Assembly: GCA_035630615.1 (NCBI GenBank)
Contig: DASQKI010000108.1
Location: forward strand, 1-17,353
Length of the DNA: 17,353 nt
Direction of reading: 5' to 3'
From: DATFRX01 sp035630615
GTDB taxonomy: Bacteria; Actinomycetota; Actinomycetes; Propionibacteriales; Nocardioidaceae
The notes below the pieces were generated by a model. The model saw nothing but the letters and a program-made list of their open reading frames with translations. It was not told the DNA's origin and made no database searches. A program made the translations under genes and the position numbers. This document shows positions 1 to 7,280 of the stretch, piece after piece (the stretch's first letter is position 1; every line of letters begins with the position of its first letter).

Positions 1-88
1 TGAGGACCTGAAGGCCCAACGCGGTAAGTCCGGCCACCAACACTCCGACGGCCAGCAGGACCGCCAGACGGTACTTGCCCGACATCAT
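1..88 (-). CDS. N-terminus of a membrane or exported protein (runs off left edge)
   Basis: Reading leftward from the ATG at 88 gives 29 codons, open to the window edge. The peptide begins Met-Met-Ser-Gly-Lys-Tyr-Arg and continues as one unbroken hydrophobic stretch rich in Leu, Val and Ala, which fits a signal peptide or first membrane helix. A GGGAG ribosome site lies about 9 bases before the first ATG, which supports the start; a second ATG at 85 is also possible. It follows the sortase gene in the same direction after a gap of about 110 bases, so it may belong to the same envelope transcript. The family cannot be named from 29 residues. Confidence 0.5.
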   Translation of the reverse strand, partial: MMSGKYRLAVLLAVGVLVAGLTALGLQVL

Positions 89-197
89 CAGCAAAGCTCC
101 CAGACGACCGCACCGATCACGCCCGACAGGCTAGACGACCGGACCACTAGGTCTCGACCGTGCGTAGCGCGGCGTAGCTGTCCTCGTCGAGCGTTCT

Positions 198-866
198 TCA
201 GCTGACGGGGGTGGCGAGCACCACGACATTGCTCTGGTAGTCGGTGCCCGTCCAGTCCTCGCAGGTGACCAGCGCTATCCGGCCCGTTGAGGTTTGGTCG
301 AAGATCTCGGCCGCATGCTTGGCCAACGCCGCCTTGGGATAGGTGGTCACCGAGGTAGCTCGAAGGCTCAGACGCGTGCCGCCGGAGAGAATCTCGACGC
401 GCTGGCCGGGCCGCATCCGTTCGAGGTCGTCGAATACGCCACCCCCGGTGCTCACGGTGTGTCCCGTGAGGAGCGCGGTGCCACGCTCGGCCCCCGGGGA
501 CGCTCCGGCTGACCACCAGCCGACGGACCGCGGATCGGATGGGGGTACCAGCCGTAGTCCGTCGGCTGCGATCGGCACCACCGGCGCGTCGATACCCAGC
601 GACGGAATCCTCAGCCGATCAGGCTCGACCGGCGTCGACGTCGGCGCGTCACTGCCGCCTCTTTCGGCGGTGTCCGGCGCTGCCGTGCCGACCCCCGCGG
701 TCACCTCGGCGGCGGACGCGCCGGCGTTGCTCCCGGCCGGATCATCGGCATGAGAGCCGAGTCCGACCAGGAGCCCCACGGCGGCGAGCATCGCGCCCAG
801 TTCGGCGAGCGCGCCCCGCTTATGCCGTGTGGTCACCGCGCCGTCTCGAGGCGAGTGCGGCACCAC
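198..866 (-). CDS. Class E/F-type sortase (LPXTG transpeptidase family)
   Basis: Sortases cut a C-terminal sorting motif of secreted proteins with a catalytic Cys and join them to the cell envelope. The 222-residue product has an N-terminal membrane anchor (about residues 20-37), an Ala/Thr/Ser-rich linker to about residue 80, then the sortase barrel. The catalytic His is in TGHT (His136) and the catalytic Cys in LVTCEDW (Cys202). The usual Arg on the following strand is not obvious: the local sequence is YQSNVVV, with Gln211 where class F enzymes often have Arg. The start is uncertain: GTG at 866, 863 or 836 are all possible, and 836 gives the smaller overlap with the upstream surface-protein gene. 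That overlap suggests translational coupling, and the upstream product is the obvious candidate substrate. Fold assignment is firm; the exact class is less so. Confidence 0.87.
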   Translation of the reverse strand: MVPHSPRDGAVTTRHKRGALAELGAMLAAVGLLVGLGSHADDPAGSNAGASAAEVTAGVGTAAPDTAERGGSDAPTSTPVEPDRLRIPSLGIDAPVVPIAADGLRLVPPSDPRSVGWWSAGASPGAERGTALLTGHTVSTGGGVFDDLERMRPGQRVEILSGGTRLSLRATSVTTYPKAALAKHAAEIFDQTSTGRIALVTCEDWTGTDYQSNVVVLATPVS

Positions 867-1599
867 CAGCCAGAACCGACCCGAGGCCGATCAAGCCCAC
901 CGGCAACCAGCTTCCCGGGCCAGAGCCGCTGTCAGATCCACCGCCCACGCCGGCGACAACCTCAGTCGGCGGCGGGGGAGGTGGCGTGTCGGTCGGCGGC
1001 GGAGGTGGCGTGTCGGTCGGCGGCGTCGTCGGTGGAGGCGTTTCGGTCGGCGGCGTTGTGGGAGGCGTCGTCGGCGGCGTTGTGGGAGGCGTCGTCGGCG
1101 GCGTAGTCGGGCACTCCTCGACCCAGAAGACCTTGTGCTTGACGTCGGCGCCGATAGAGCCCGGCGCGTTGACGGTCAGCTTGACGTGGAAACCCTGCTG
1201 TGGATGCGGGTCGCCGTCGAAGCTCAGCGTGTAGGTCACCGAAGCATCGAGATCGGTGCCGCCGCCGGCGGCGTCTTCACCGATATCCGGCGATGTGTCA
1301 CCGGCGACCGTCAGACCGACATCGCTCGTCGGGGAGTGCGGCTCGAAAGTGACAGTGGCATCGCCGACACCTTCGTCGTAACCGTAGAAATCGACCCGGA
1401 AGACACAGTCGACATGCGGGTTGTTATTCGGGATCGAATCAAGCGGTTGATCGTCGACCTTGACTGTGCCGTTGTTGCCTGGCGGGTCTTGAGCGTTCGC
1501 GCCCGCCGCCAACACGAGCACCCCGCCACCCATCGCCCCAGCGCACAACGCGGTCAGGCCCGCGCTCCGCGCCGTCTTCAACCGTTTCGGCACATTCAT
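820..1599 (-). CDS. Secreted Pro/Thr-rich surface protein with C-terminal membrane tail
   Basis: The 259-residue product has a signal peptide (basic MNVPKRLK start, hydrophobic core, likely cleavage after ANA near residue 36). A globular domain of about 130 residues follows, containing a DCVFRVDFYGYDEG segment and a second Cys near its end (EECP), so a disulfide is plausible. Next come about 50 residues of TTPP, TETPPP and TDTPPPPP repeats, then a Gly/Ser linker, a hydrophobic helix and a basic RRRGD tail. This is the architecture of a wall-anchored protein, but no LPXTG is visible; the best local match is SWLPVGL just before the helix. I chose ATG 1599 over ATG 1614 because GAGGTGG lies at suitable distance before it. 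The 3' end overlaps the sortase gene, consistent with a substrate/sortase pair. Specific function unknown. Confidence 0.8.
   Translation of the reverse strand: MNVPKRLKTARSAGLTALCAGAMGGGVLVLAAGANAQDPPGNNGTVKVDDQPLDSIPNNNPHVDCVFRVDFYGYDEGVGDATVTFEPHSPTSDVGLTVAGDTSPDIGEDAAGGGTDLDASVTYTLSFDGDPHPQQGFHVKLTVNAPGSIGADVKHKVFWVEECPTTPPTTPPTTPPTTPPTTPPTETPPPTTPPTDTPPPPPTDTPPPPPPTEVVAGVGGGSDSGSGPGSWLPVGLIGLGSVLAGGAALASRRRGDHTA
964..1110 (-). repeat. Imperfect tandem repeat encoding TTPP/TDTPPPPP units
   Basis: The plus strand shows repeated GTCGGCGGCGT and GTGGGAGGCGTC units of about 12 and 24 bases. Read on the minus strand they encode the Pro/Thr-rich stalk of the surface protein. Such repeats often vary in copy number by slippage and may be collapsed in assemblies. 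Confidence 0.8.
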
Positions 1600-1623
1600 C
1601 CTTTTCCACCTCATGGTTTGCAG

Positions 1624-1638
1624 GATCCGTTCCGGATC
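1624..1638. promoter_or_regulatory. Short inverted repeat upstream of the surface-protein gene
   Basis: GATCCG (1624-1629) and CGGATC (1633-1638) are perfect 6-base arms around a 3-base centre. They lie 25-39 bases before the surface-protein start, where an operator or 5'-leader element could sit. No recognisable -10/-35 pair was found nearby, so the role is a guess. Confidence 0.2.
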
Positions 1639-1821
1639 AGGTCACCACAGCTACCGATCGAGCGATCAGATCTGTTACAGCCTTGGGTTCAGGGGGTTGC
1701 TTACGGGTGGGTTCGGGCAACGATGGTCGCTGCCACTCTGCCTGGGAGGGTTTCACCGACCCCGGCGCCTGGTTCACCTGTTCGGCGACGATGCTCAGCC
1801 GAGGTGCCGGCCGCCCAGGGC

Positions 1822-2394
1822 TCAGCAGCTGGTCACGGATCGGAGGGCGATCACCTCGCCGAATTCGATCGCGACGAGGTTTCCGTCCGCAACGAGAGTG
1901 ACGCCCGAGGTGTCGATCTGGCGGAGCTCGCCGCATATCTCGCCGCCGGCCGTGCTGACCTCGACGATCGCGGCCGTCGCCTCCGGTTCAGCCGGCCACC
2001 ATTGCGACGTGGTCGCCAGCGCGGTCAGCGCGACGGCGACGAAGGTGAGGGCGATACCGATCCGCAGTCGCCCGACAGTACGCCGGACCTCCGTCTGGTC
2101 GTCGGGATGCGGCGCCCGCGCGTACACCGGCCAGGCGGAGACCGCCACAAGCACCGTGGCCACACACGCCACAACCAGCGCGCCAAGCACCAAACCGCCG
2201 GACAGAATCTGCAACGAGCGCGGCACGTCCTCGTTGCCCCGCTGCAGTACGCCGCACAGTCCGATGAAACCGAGGACGGCAAGTTGCACGCCGTGCCAGC
2301 CTCGGGCCGATGTCCGCAGCTCCGCGAGGCTGCTGGTGTCGGTGTTGTCTGCCACGCTGCTCTCCACGGTCACCCTGCCACAGTCACGAGACAT
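1822..2394 (-). CDS. Hypothetical three-helix membrane protein
   Basis: The 190-residue product has a short polar N-terminus, then hydrophobic stretches at about residues 34-50, 63-88 and 110-128, and a C-terminal soluble region of about 60 residues with two Cys (GGEICGEL and the terminal Cys). With three helices the tail would lie on the opposite membrane face from the N-terminus. No ribosome site precedes the ATG at 2394; GTG codons at residues 8, 10 and 16 have purine-rich sequence before them, so the true start may be 20-45 bases further in. It is followed, after about 220 bases, by the surface-protein gene in the same direction. I do not recognise the family. Coding potential is supported by alternating hydrophobic helices and sensible codon use. 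Confidence 0.6.
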   Translation of the reverse strand: MSRDCGRVTVESSVADNTDTSSLAELRTSARGWHGVQLAVLGFIGLCGVLQRGNEDVPRSLQILSGGLVLGALVVACVATVLVAVSAWPVYARAPHPDDQTEVRRTVGRLRIGIALTFVAVALTALATTSQWWPAEPEATAAIVEVSTAGGEICGELRQIDTSGVTLVADGNLVAIEFGEVIALRSVTSC

Positions 2395-2523
2395 CGCGCG
2401 AGAGGCGTACGCCTTCCGCTTCGATCATCGCCGATACGCCGGCGGGCAGTTGGCCGAACACAAATGGGAGCCCGAAGCCGGTCCCCTCCCTCCGCCGAGC
2501 AGCCTGCGAGACCCGGCTCCGGC

Positions 2524-2774
2524 TCAGTCGAATCTGCTGTCGCCGACAAAGGTCGGCCAGTCGAGGGCGTCTGCATACTGATACTCCCGCCAGCGCCGGA
2601 TGCGCCCGTCGGCGCACTGCACGATTGCCACACCGTATATTGCCGCCGACCACGGTAGGTGTATTCGCCAACGCCGATGCTCGTATCGGGATCGAAGATC
2701 AGGTGGTGCCAGATCAGCGACATCGGCAGGGGGTTCGATCCGCCTGAGAACTCGTAGATTTCCCGTGCATGGAC
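2524..2774 (-). pseudogene. NTF2/SnoaL-like protein remnant, 5'-truncated and frameshifted
   Basis: Two adjacent minus-strand frames together encode the C-terminal half of an NTF2/SnoaL-like (cone-fold) protein. The first part reads VHAREIYEF and then WHHLIFDPDTSIGVGEYTYR; the second reads YGVAIVQCADGRIRRW and ends LDWPTFVGDSRFD at a stop at 2524. The frame changes near 2634-2642. Inserting one base there restores a continuous reading, turning the junction into Gln-Tyr-His-Gly-Val. The usual first 60 or so residues are not found in any frame between 2775 and the end of the ribA-like gene at 2884. The gene is therefore broken at two places unless the frameshift is a sequencing error. It lies just downstream of, and in line with, the cyclohydrolase fusion gene. 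Confidence 0.65.
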
Positions 2775-2883
2775 AGATACTGCGACCTCAAGCGCGCTTG
2801 AGATCAAGACGCGTGGCCGGACTCGGCCACTCCCCCGCGCTGCACAGAGCTGAACGCAAGGCAAGGCAAGGACCACTCCAACG

Positions 2884-4233
2884 TCATCGCGCGGAATGAA
2901 GGTCCCAACTGAGCAGCACATCTTCGCCGATCACATTGACGCTGCGGTTCGACAGCCGCAGGCCGTCGGTGATCCTTTCGACGCCGAGCTCGCGCACCGC
3001 CTCGACGCCGGCGCCGACAATGATCGGTGACACCGACACCACCAGGCGATCGACAAGCCGCGACGCCAGCAGGGAGGTGATCACGCCCGCACCGCCCTCC
3101 ACCATCAAGGACCGCACGCCGGCCTGACGCAGCTCAGCGAGCGCGGCGGCGAGGTCGACGCCACCTGGCGCGGCTGCCACCTCGTGTATGGCGACGCCGG
3201 CCGCGAGCAACTCGGCGCGCCGCTGGCTGTCGGCATTGGCCGTGGTGAAGATCATGGTCGGCGCCTCTTCGGAGAAGACCTTGGCTGTCTGCGGGACGCC
3301 GAGCCTGCTGGACAGCACCACTCGCAACGGCGTCGCCCCCGGCACCAGCCGCACGGTGAGTTGCGGGTCGTCCTGCCGGACGGTGCCGGCGCCTACCAGC
3401 ACCGCGTCGCAGGCGGCGCGCAGCGCATGTGACACCCGGCGTTCGGGCTCGCCGCTGATCCATTTCGAGTCGCCACTGCGGGTGGCGATCCGCCCATCGA
3501 GGGTTTGCGCATACTTGAGCAGGACGTACGGCCGATCCGGCGGGGCTCGAACCTCGCCCAACAAGGTGGAGACGTCCACCGGAGTGGCAGGCTGCGTGGT
3601 CAGCTCGGATCCGCTGGGACGTGCGTGCCCGAGCCGGGCCGCCTTCGTCCGCAGGTATCCGGCGTTACGAACGTGTGCCGCGGTCGGCAGCGGCACCATT
3701 TCGTCTACCCGCACGCCAGCGCGGCGCAGCCCGGCGGCTTTGCGAGGATTGTTGGACAGCAGCCGCACGCTGCGCACGTCGAGCATGGTGAGCACAGCTC
3801 CGGCGTCGGTGTAATCCCTGCTGTCGGCCGGTAACCCGAGCCGTAGGTTGGCATCGACGGTATCCGCGCCGCGATCCTGCTCCATGTAGGCGCGAAGCTT
3901 GTTGACCAGGCCGATCCCCCGACCCTCCTGCCCGGTCATGTACAGCACGATGCCGCGGCCCTCGACCATGACCGCGCGTAGTGCGGTCCGCAGTTGGACG
4001 CCGCAGTCGCAGCGCAGGGAACCGAGGGCATCGCTGGTGAGGCATTCGGAGTGCAGTCGGGTGAGCACCGGTTCGTCCCCGTCTAGGCTGCCACGGACCA
4101 TCGCCAGGTAGACGTCTCCAGCGGCCGTCTCGAACACCCGGGTCTGGAACTCTCCGTAAGGTGTCGGGATCAAGACCGAACACACCTCGACTGGGGCACC
4201 CCTCGATTGGCCCGGTCGGTATAGCGGCAGCAT
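2884..4233 (-). CDS. ribA: GTP cyclohydrolase II / RibD C-terminal reductase fusion
   Basis: The 449-residue protein joins two domains. Residues about 15-203 are GTP cyclohydrolase II: zinc ligands Cys64, Cys75 and Cys77 (HSECLTSDALGSLRCDC), the QEGRGIGL loop (102-109), NKLRAY and SNNPRK. This enzyme opens GTP to a 2,5-diamino-6-ribosylamino-pyrimidinone phosphate. Residues about 233-447 match the RibD C-terminal (DHFR-like) reductase: KYAQTLDGRIA, SKWISG, DAVLVGAGTVRQDDPQLTVR and MVEGGAG, the NADPH-dependent ribosyl reductase. No cytidine-deaminase-like RibD N-domain is present. The Tyr equivalent to E. coli RibA Tyr105 is kept (Tyr116). The start is ATG 4233; no ribosome site precedes it, but a promoter placed for a leaderless mRNA does. 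It lies back-to-back with the glycosyltransferase gene. This is probably a pathway-specific paralog rather than the riboflavin housekeeping enzyme. Confidence 0.92.
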   Translation of the reverse strand: MLPLYRPGQSRGAPVEVCSVLIPTPYGEFQTRVFETAAGDVYLAMVRGSLDGDEPVLTRLHSECLTSDALGSLRCDCGVQLRTALRAVMVEGRGIVLYMTGQEGRGIGLVNKLRAYMEQDRGADTVDANLRLGLPADSRDYTDAGAVLTMLDVRSVRLLSNNPRKAAGLRRAGVRVDEMVPLPTAAHVRNAGYLRTKAARLGHARPSGSELTTQPATPVDVSTLLGEVRAPPDRPYVLLKYAQTLDGRIATRSGDSKWISGEPERRVSHALRAACDAVLVGAGTVRQDDPQLTVRLVPGATPLRVVLSSRLGVPQTAKVFSEEAPTMIFTTANADSQRRAELLAAGVAIHEVAAAPGGVDLAAALAELRQAGVRSLMVEGGAGVITSLLASRLVDRLVVSVSPIIVGAGVEAVRELGVERITDGLRLSNRSVNVIGEDVLLSWDLHSAR

Positions 4234-4241
4234 GACATCCG

Positions 4242-4270
4242 ACTATCCACCCGAGAGGTAGATCAATCAA
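4242..4270 (-). promoter_or_regulatory. Candidate promoter of the ribA-like gene (leaderless)
   Basis: On the minus strand TTGATT (4265-4270) and GATAGT (4242-4247) are separated by 17 bases, each matching 4 of 6 sigma-70 consensus bases. Only 8 bases lie between the -10 box and ATG 4233, so transcription would begin at or next to the start codon. That agrees with the missing ribosome site; leaderless mRNAs are common in actinobacteria. Confidence 0.4.
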
Positions 4271-4369
4271 TCTGAGCCGCGAAGTCGACCTGCAGGGCCT
4301 TCGCGTTCAGGTTCAGCTGCGTCGGCTACGCCGAGGTCGGTACGACGGCGATCCCAGCCGCCCAACCTC

Positions 4370-4395
4370 CACCGCCGAGACTATGGTCGGCGGTG
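4370..4395. promoter_or_regulatory. Inverted repeat in the divergent ribA/glycosyltransferase promoter region
   Basis: CACCGCC (4370-4376) and GGCGGTG (4389-4395) form perfect 7-base arms around 12 bases, 65 bases before the glycosyltransferase start. It could be a regulator site or a leader hairpin; GC-rich arms arise easily by chance here. The rest of 4234-4459 shows no gene. Confidence 0.25.
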
Positions 4396-4459
4396 ACGCG
4401 GTGCTGTCCGCCGGAGGACGGCGACGACGCTGGCGGACCCGCCTCCGGGCGCTGCGAAG

Positions 4460-5635
4460 ATGATGCGTGTGGACGACCTGGGCACCGCGCAGCGACTACG
4501 TCAGCTGTGGAGCGATGGAGTGGGAGGCGTAGCCGCCCAGCAGGCCGAACCTGTGCAGCATCCGCACCCGCATACCCTCACTGTCGCACTGTTGACCCTG
4601 GGCGACCCACAGACGATGACCGGCGGTTACGCCTATCACCAGCGAGTCGCCGCTCGGGCCCCGGCCAACGACGCTCGAGTGGAGTTTCTGTCCTTTCCGG
4701 CCTGGCCCTTTCCACTGCCTGCACTGGCCGGCCCGGCGATCCTGCGGGCTACGGCGCGTCTCCGGCCAGACGTGCTGCTGTTGGACAGCATCGCTGCGGC
4801 CTTTCTCCCTCCGTGGTTGTTCGTCGCGCGCCGGCTGCCGCCCCTCGTGGCCATCCTGCATCAGCCACCGGGTGGCATCGACCACGCCGCGCTGCGACAG
4901 CGCGTGTACGCGGTGCTGGACCGGCAGGCGTACCGCCGCGCGGCCAGGCTCTTGGTCGCCAGCGCCGACCTGGCCGATTGCTTGCACCGCTCCGGGATGC
5001 CGCAGCGGCTGCTACGGGTCGTGCCGCCCGGCCGCGATCCGGCCGCCGCACCCGCACTACCGGATGAAGACCTGCGTGCGGGCCGCCGGGCGGCCGTACT
5101 GTCGGTGGGCAACTGGGTCGCTCGCAAGGGGCTGCACGACCTCCTAGAGGCGATAGCACACCTGCCCGACGACGCAGTAACGCTGCACCTCGTCGGCAAC
5201 ACCAGTGTCGACCCGGCGTACTCAGCCAAGGTCCGGGCCCGGCTTGCCGCGGCGGATCTGGCTGGACGCGTGGTGGTGCACGGTCCCTTACCCGCCGCCG
5301 AGGTCGCCGGCTTCTACCGGGCCGCCGACGTGTTCGCGCTCGCCAGCGTGTTGGAGCCGTACGGCACCGTTTACAGTGAGGCGATGGCAGCGGGATTGCC
5401 GGTGGTCGGTTGGTCGGCGGGGAATCTGCCGCACCTGGCCCGGCACGGCGTCGAGGGCCTGGTGGTGCCGCCTGGTGACCGGGTCGCCCTGGCTGACGCA
5501 CTGAAGAGTCTTGCTCTCGATGAGCCGCTGCGTCGCCGGATGAGCGCCGCCGCGGCCCGTCGCGCCGAGGACTTCCCCACCTGGGACGAGACCGCCCGCA
5601 TGCTGTTCACCGAGCTTCGGGCGGTGCTGGCGTGA
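4460..5635 (+). CDS. Glycosyltransferase, family 4-like (GT-B fold)
   Basis: The 391-residue product has the two Rossmann-like halves of a retaining GT-B enzyme. The N-half starts near VALLTLGDP with the acceptor-side MTGGYAYH loop (Gly55-Gly56). The C-half (from about residue 210) has SVGNWVARKG (Arg222, Lys223 for nucleotide-sugar phosphates), HLVGNT and the EPYGTVYSE motif with Glu299 and Glu307, the EX7E signature of families GT4/GT1. It would move a sugar from an NDP donor to an unknown acceptor in the cytoplasm. The first 40 residues are poor in family features and no good ribosome site precedes ATG 4460, so a downstream GTG (residue 21 or 32) may be the true start. It overlaps the next gene by 4 bases (GTGA), implying coupled translation. 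Confidence 0.85.
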   Translation: MMRVDDLGTAQRLRQLWSDGVGGVAAQQAEPVQHPHPHTLTVALLTLGDPQTMTGGYAYHQRVAARAPANDARVEFLSFPAWPFPLPALAGPAILRATARLRPDVLLLDSIAAAFLPPWLFVARRLPPLVAILHQPPGGIDHAALRQRVYAVLDRQAYRRAARLLVASADLADCLHRSGMPQRLLRVVPPGRDPAAAPALPDEDLRAGRRAAVLSVGNWVARKGLHDLLEAIAHLPDDAVTLHLVGNTSVDPAYSAKVRARLAAADLAGRVVVHGPLPAAEVAGFYRAADVFALASVLEPYGTVYSEAMAAGLPVVGWSAGNLPHLARHGVEGLVVPPGDRVALADALKSLALDEPLRRRMSAAAARRAEDFPTWDETARMLFTELRAVLA

Positions 5636-6306
5636 GCCCCTTCAAGGCGGTACTTTTCGACCTCGGCGATACCCTGATCCGCCTCGCCGGCAGTGGCGAC
5701 CAGCTCCTGCTGCGAGCCGCCACCGCACTCGGTGTCGCCGAGCTCGACCCGGCTGAGGCTTCGGCAGTGTGGCAACGGGTGCTCGACCGGGCCAGCACGG
5801 CGGAGGAGCTGGCCAAGGGCCGCGACCTCTCCGCCGACCGCCACCGCGAGGTCTGGACGCTCCTGTACGCCAACGCCGGCTGCGAACGGCTGGCACCCGG
5901 GCTGAGCGAGGAGCTGTACAAGCTGACCGTGAGCGCCGGGTCCTGGGAAGCCTTTCCCGACACACTGCCGACCTTGCGGGCGCTGCGCCACCGAAATATC
6001 CCGGTCGGTGTCGTCAGCGACACCGGCTTTGATTTCCGCCCGACGATGGACCGGCTCGGACTCTCCCCGCTCGTGGACGTCGTCGTGATGTCCTTCCAGC
6101 ACGGCGCCTGCAAACCGGCTCCCAAGCTCTTCCTGACGGCGTGCGAACAGCTCGGCGTGGAACCGCAGGACACCCTCATGGTCGGCGACAACCCGCTCAC
6201 CGACGGTGGGGGAGTTGCCGCGGGGCTGCACGTCGTCCTTTTGCCGCCACCTACCCCGACCGATCCACGGCGACTCGCCGCCATCCTTTCACTGGTGGCG
6301 TCCTAG
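5632..6306 (+). CDS. HAD-superfamily phosphatase
   Basis: The 224-residue protein has all four haloacid-dehalogenase motifs: FDLGDTL (nucleophile Asp10, with Asp13 shifted one place from the usual DxD, a common variant), VVSD (Ser129), Lys161 in CKPAPK, and VGDNPLTD (Asp186, Asp191). A helical cap of about 90 residues follows motif I, so it is a C1-cap HAD. It probably dephosphorylates a small phosphorylated metabolite; an intermediate of the neighbouring cyclohydrolase pathway is a reasonable guess. The GTG start overlaps the glycosyltransferase stop by 4 bases. Its TAG ends one base before the end of the convergent methyltransferase gene, leaving no space for a separate terminator. Confidence 0.88.
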   Translation: MSPFKAVLFDLGDTLIRLAGSGDQLLLRAATALGVAELDPAEASAVWQRVLDRASTAEELAKGRDLSADRHREVWTLLYANAGCERLAPGLSEELYKLTVSAGSWEAFPDTLPTLRALRHRNIPVGVVSDTGFDFRPTMDRLGLSPLVDVVVMSFQHGACKPAPKLFLTACEQLGVEPQDTLMVGDNPLTDGGGVAAGLHVVLLPPPTPTDPRRLAAILSLVAS

Positions 6307-6307
6307 G

Positions 6308-7135
6308 TTAGATACCCGGCCGGACCAGCAGATCCTCGTGGCCCACGGTGACGGACAATCGGCCTTCGGCCGCCTCGGCAAGGCGTCTCCGTCGGTATGA
6401 GAAGGCCGCCACGGCCAGCTCCGGTCGCTGCTCGGATGCCGCGGCCAGCCAGCCGGTAAACCACGTCGCCGCCAGCGCGGATCGGCCGGGGCCAAGCCGC
6501 CACGAGCTCGGTCGCACCAGGACGTCGAAGCCCAGCCGGGTGAAGCCGTCCACCGCGGCGCCGATCGCCTCGGGCCCGAGCAGCCGCCGAGCGCCGACGG
6601 TGCGTCGCTGGTGGGCATTGAATGCGTCGGCGACGCACCGATCGAACGGGTCGGCCGGCGTCAGCTCGACGCGACCAGTGACGCTGAGGGTGATCAGCAC
6701 GGGACAGCCAACTCCGGCACAGCTGGCGACGAGTCGTTCGAGCTCGTCTGAAGTCATCACGTCCAGCAGCGCCGAGGCGGTGATGAGGCTCGCTCCCGCC
6801 AGCTCCGCCGGGTGGAGCCGGGTGACGTCGCGCAGGCGGGTCTGCGTGGCGACCGGGGCACCGTCGGCCGCTGCATCCGGCGGGTCCGCTGCGGCGCGGG
6901 TGAGCAACTCGGCATCTCGGTCGTACAGGACCCAATCCTGGGCGCCGGTCAACCGCGGCGCGAGCCAACGGGCCATTGACCCGGTGCCGCAACCGAGATC
7001 GTGGACGGTCGTACCGCCGGCGGGTGGCAGGTATCTGCGGATCTCCTCGACGAGATCGGCCGCTCGCGCCGCCGCGTCGGCGGGCTCGCGCAACGCCAGC
7101 CACTCGGGAGCCGTCCGGACCTGTCCGGTCGTCAC
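6308..7135 (-). CDS. Class I SAM-dependent methyltransferase
   Basis: The 275-residue protein has SAM motif I as VHDLGCGTGS (Asp46, Gly48-Gly52), followed by WVLYDRD where the acidic residue would bind the SAM ribose, then LRDVTRL and LITASALLDVM as motifs II and III. The rest is a Rossmann methyltransferase core with an inserted Arg-rich region near residues 165-200 that could bind the acceptor. The GTG start at 7135 overlaps the end of the small upstream ORF by 4 bases. That fossil-like overlap makes this start convincing. The acceptor is unknown; clustering with the PTPS homolog and the cyclohydrolase suggests a pterin- or pyrimidine-derived intermediate, which is inference. Confidence 0.85.
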   Translation of the reverse strand: MTTGQVRTAPEWLALREPADAAARAADLVEEIRRYLPPAGGTTVHDLGCGTGSMARWLAPRLTGAQDWVLYDRDAELLTRAAADPPDAAADGAPVATQTRLRDVTRLHPAELAGASLITASALLDVMTSDELERLVASCAGVGCPVLITLSVTGRVELTPADPFDRCVADAFNAHQRRTVGARRLLGPEAIGAAVDGFTRLGFDVLVRPSSWRLGPGRSALAATWFTGWLAAASEQRPELAVAAFSYRRRRLAEAAEGRLSVTVGHEDLLVRPGI

Positions 7136-7280
7136 ACCAGCTCCGCGAGGACGCGCGACATCCGCTTCGCGGTCGCGGACCAGCCGAACAGCTTGTCGCG
7201 GGGCTGCGCGGCGGACTGCCGCAGCCGCCGTCCGTCGAGCAGGACCACGGCCCGTCGGGGGTTCACGGGCGCTCGCTCAT
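7132..7280 (-). pseudogene. Remnant of a deleted glycosyltransferase gene
   Basis: An ATG at 7280 overlaps the stop of the PTPS gene by 4 bases (ATGA) and starts a peptide MSERP that halts at once. In the next frame, from a GTG at 7266, a 44-codon ORF ends LRQSAAQPRDKLFGWSATAK and RMSRVLAELV, and its stop overlaps the methyltransferase GTG by 4 bases. A bulky Gly-Trp followed by Ala-Thr-Ala and a Leu-rich helix is how many GT-B glycosyltransferases end. The simplest reading is a glycosyltransferase gene that once filled this operon slot, with about 1 kb removed internally and a frameshift at the join. The alternative is a real 44-residue protein. The family call rests on a short C-terminal pattern only. 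Confidence 0.5.

Noticed and set aside
147..197. In-frame readthrough of 16 codons after the sortase stop
   Set aside because: The peptide looks plausible (LDEDSYAALRTVET) but the sortase already ends normally, there is no recoding signal visible, and the stretch is short enough to be chance.
964..1110. CRISPR-like short repeats
   Set aside because: Units are contiguous, have no unique spacers and encode an in-frame Pro/Thr stalk.
829..2658. 609-codon plus-strand ORF
   Set aside because: It lies opposite the surface-protein and membrane-protein genes, has an Arg-rich low-complexity translation and no family features; a GC-rich antisense artefact.
2858..2873. Three tandem CAAGG units
   Set aside because: Too short and imperfect to interpret; probably chance within a decayed region.
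6301..6312. CCTAGG palindrome between convergent genes as a terminator
   Set aside because: Only six bases, no stem-loop or T-run, and only one base separates the two coding ends.
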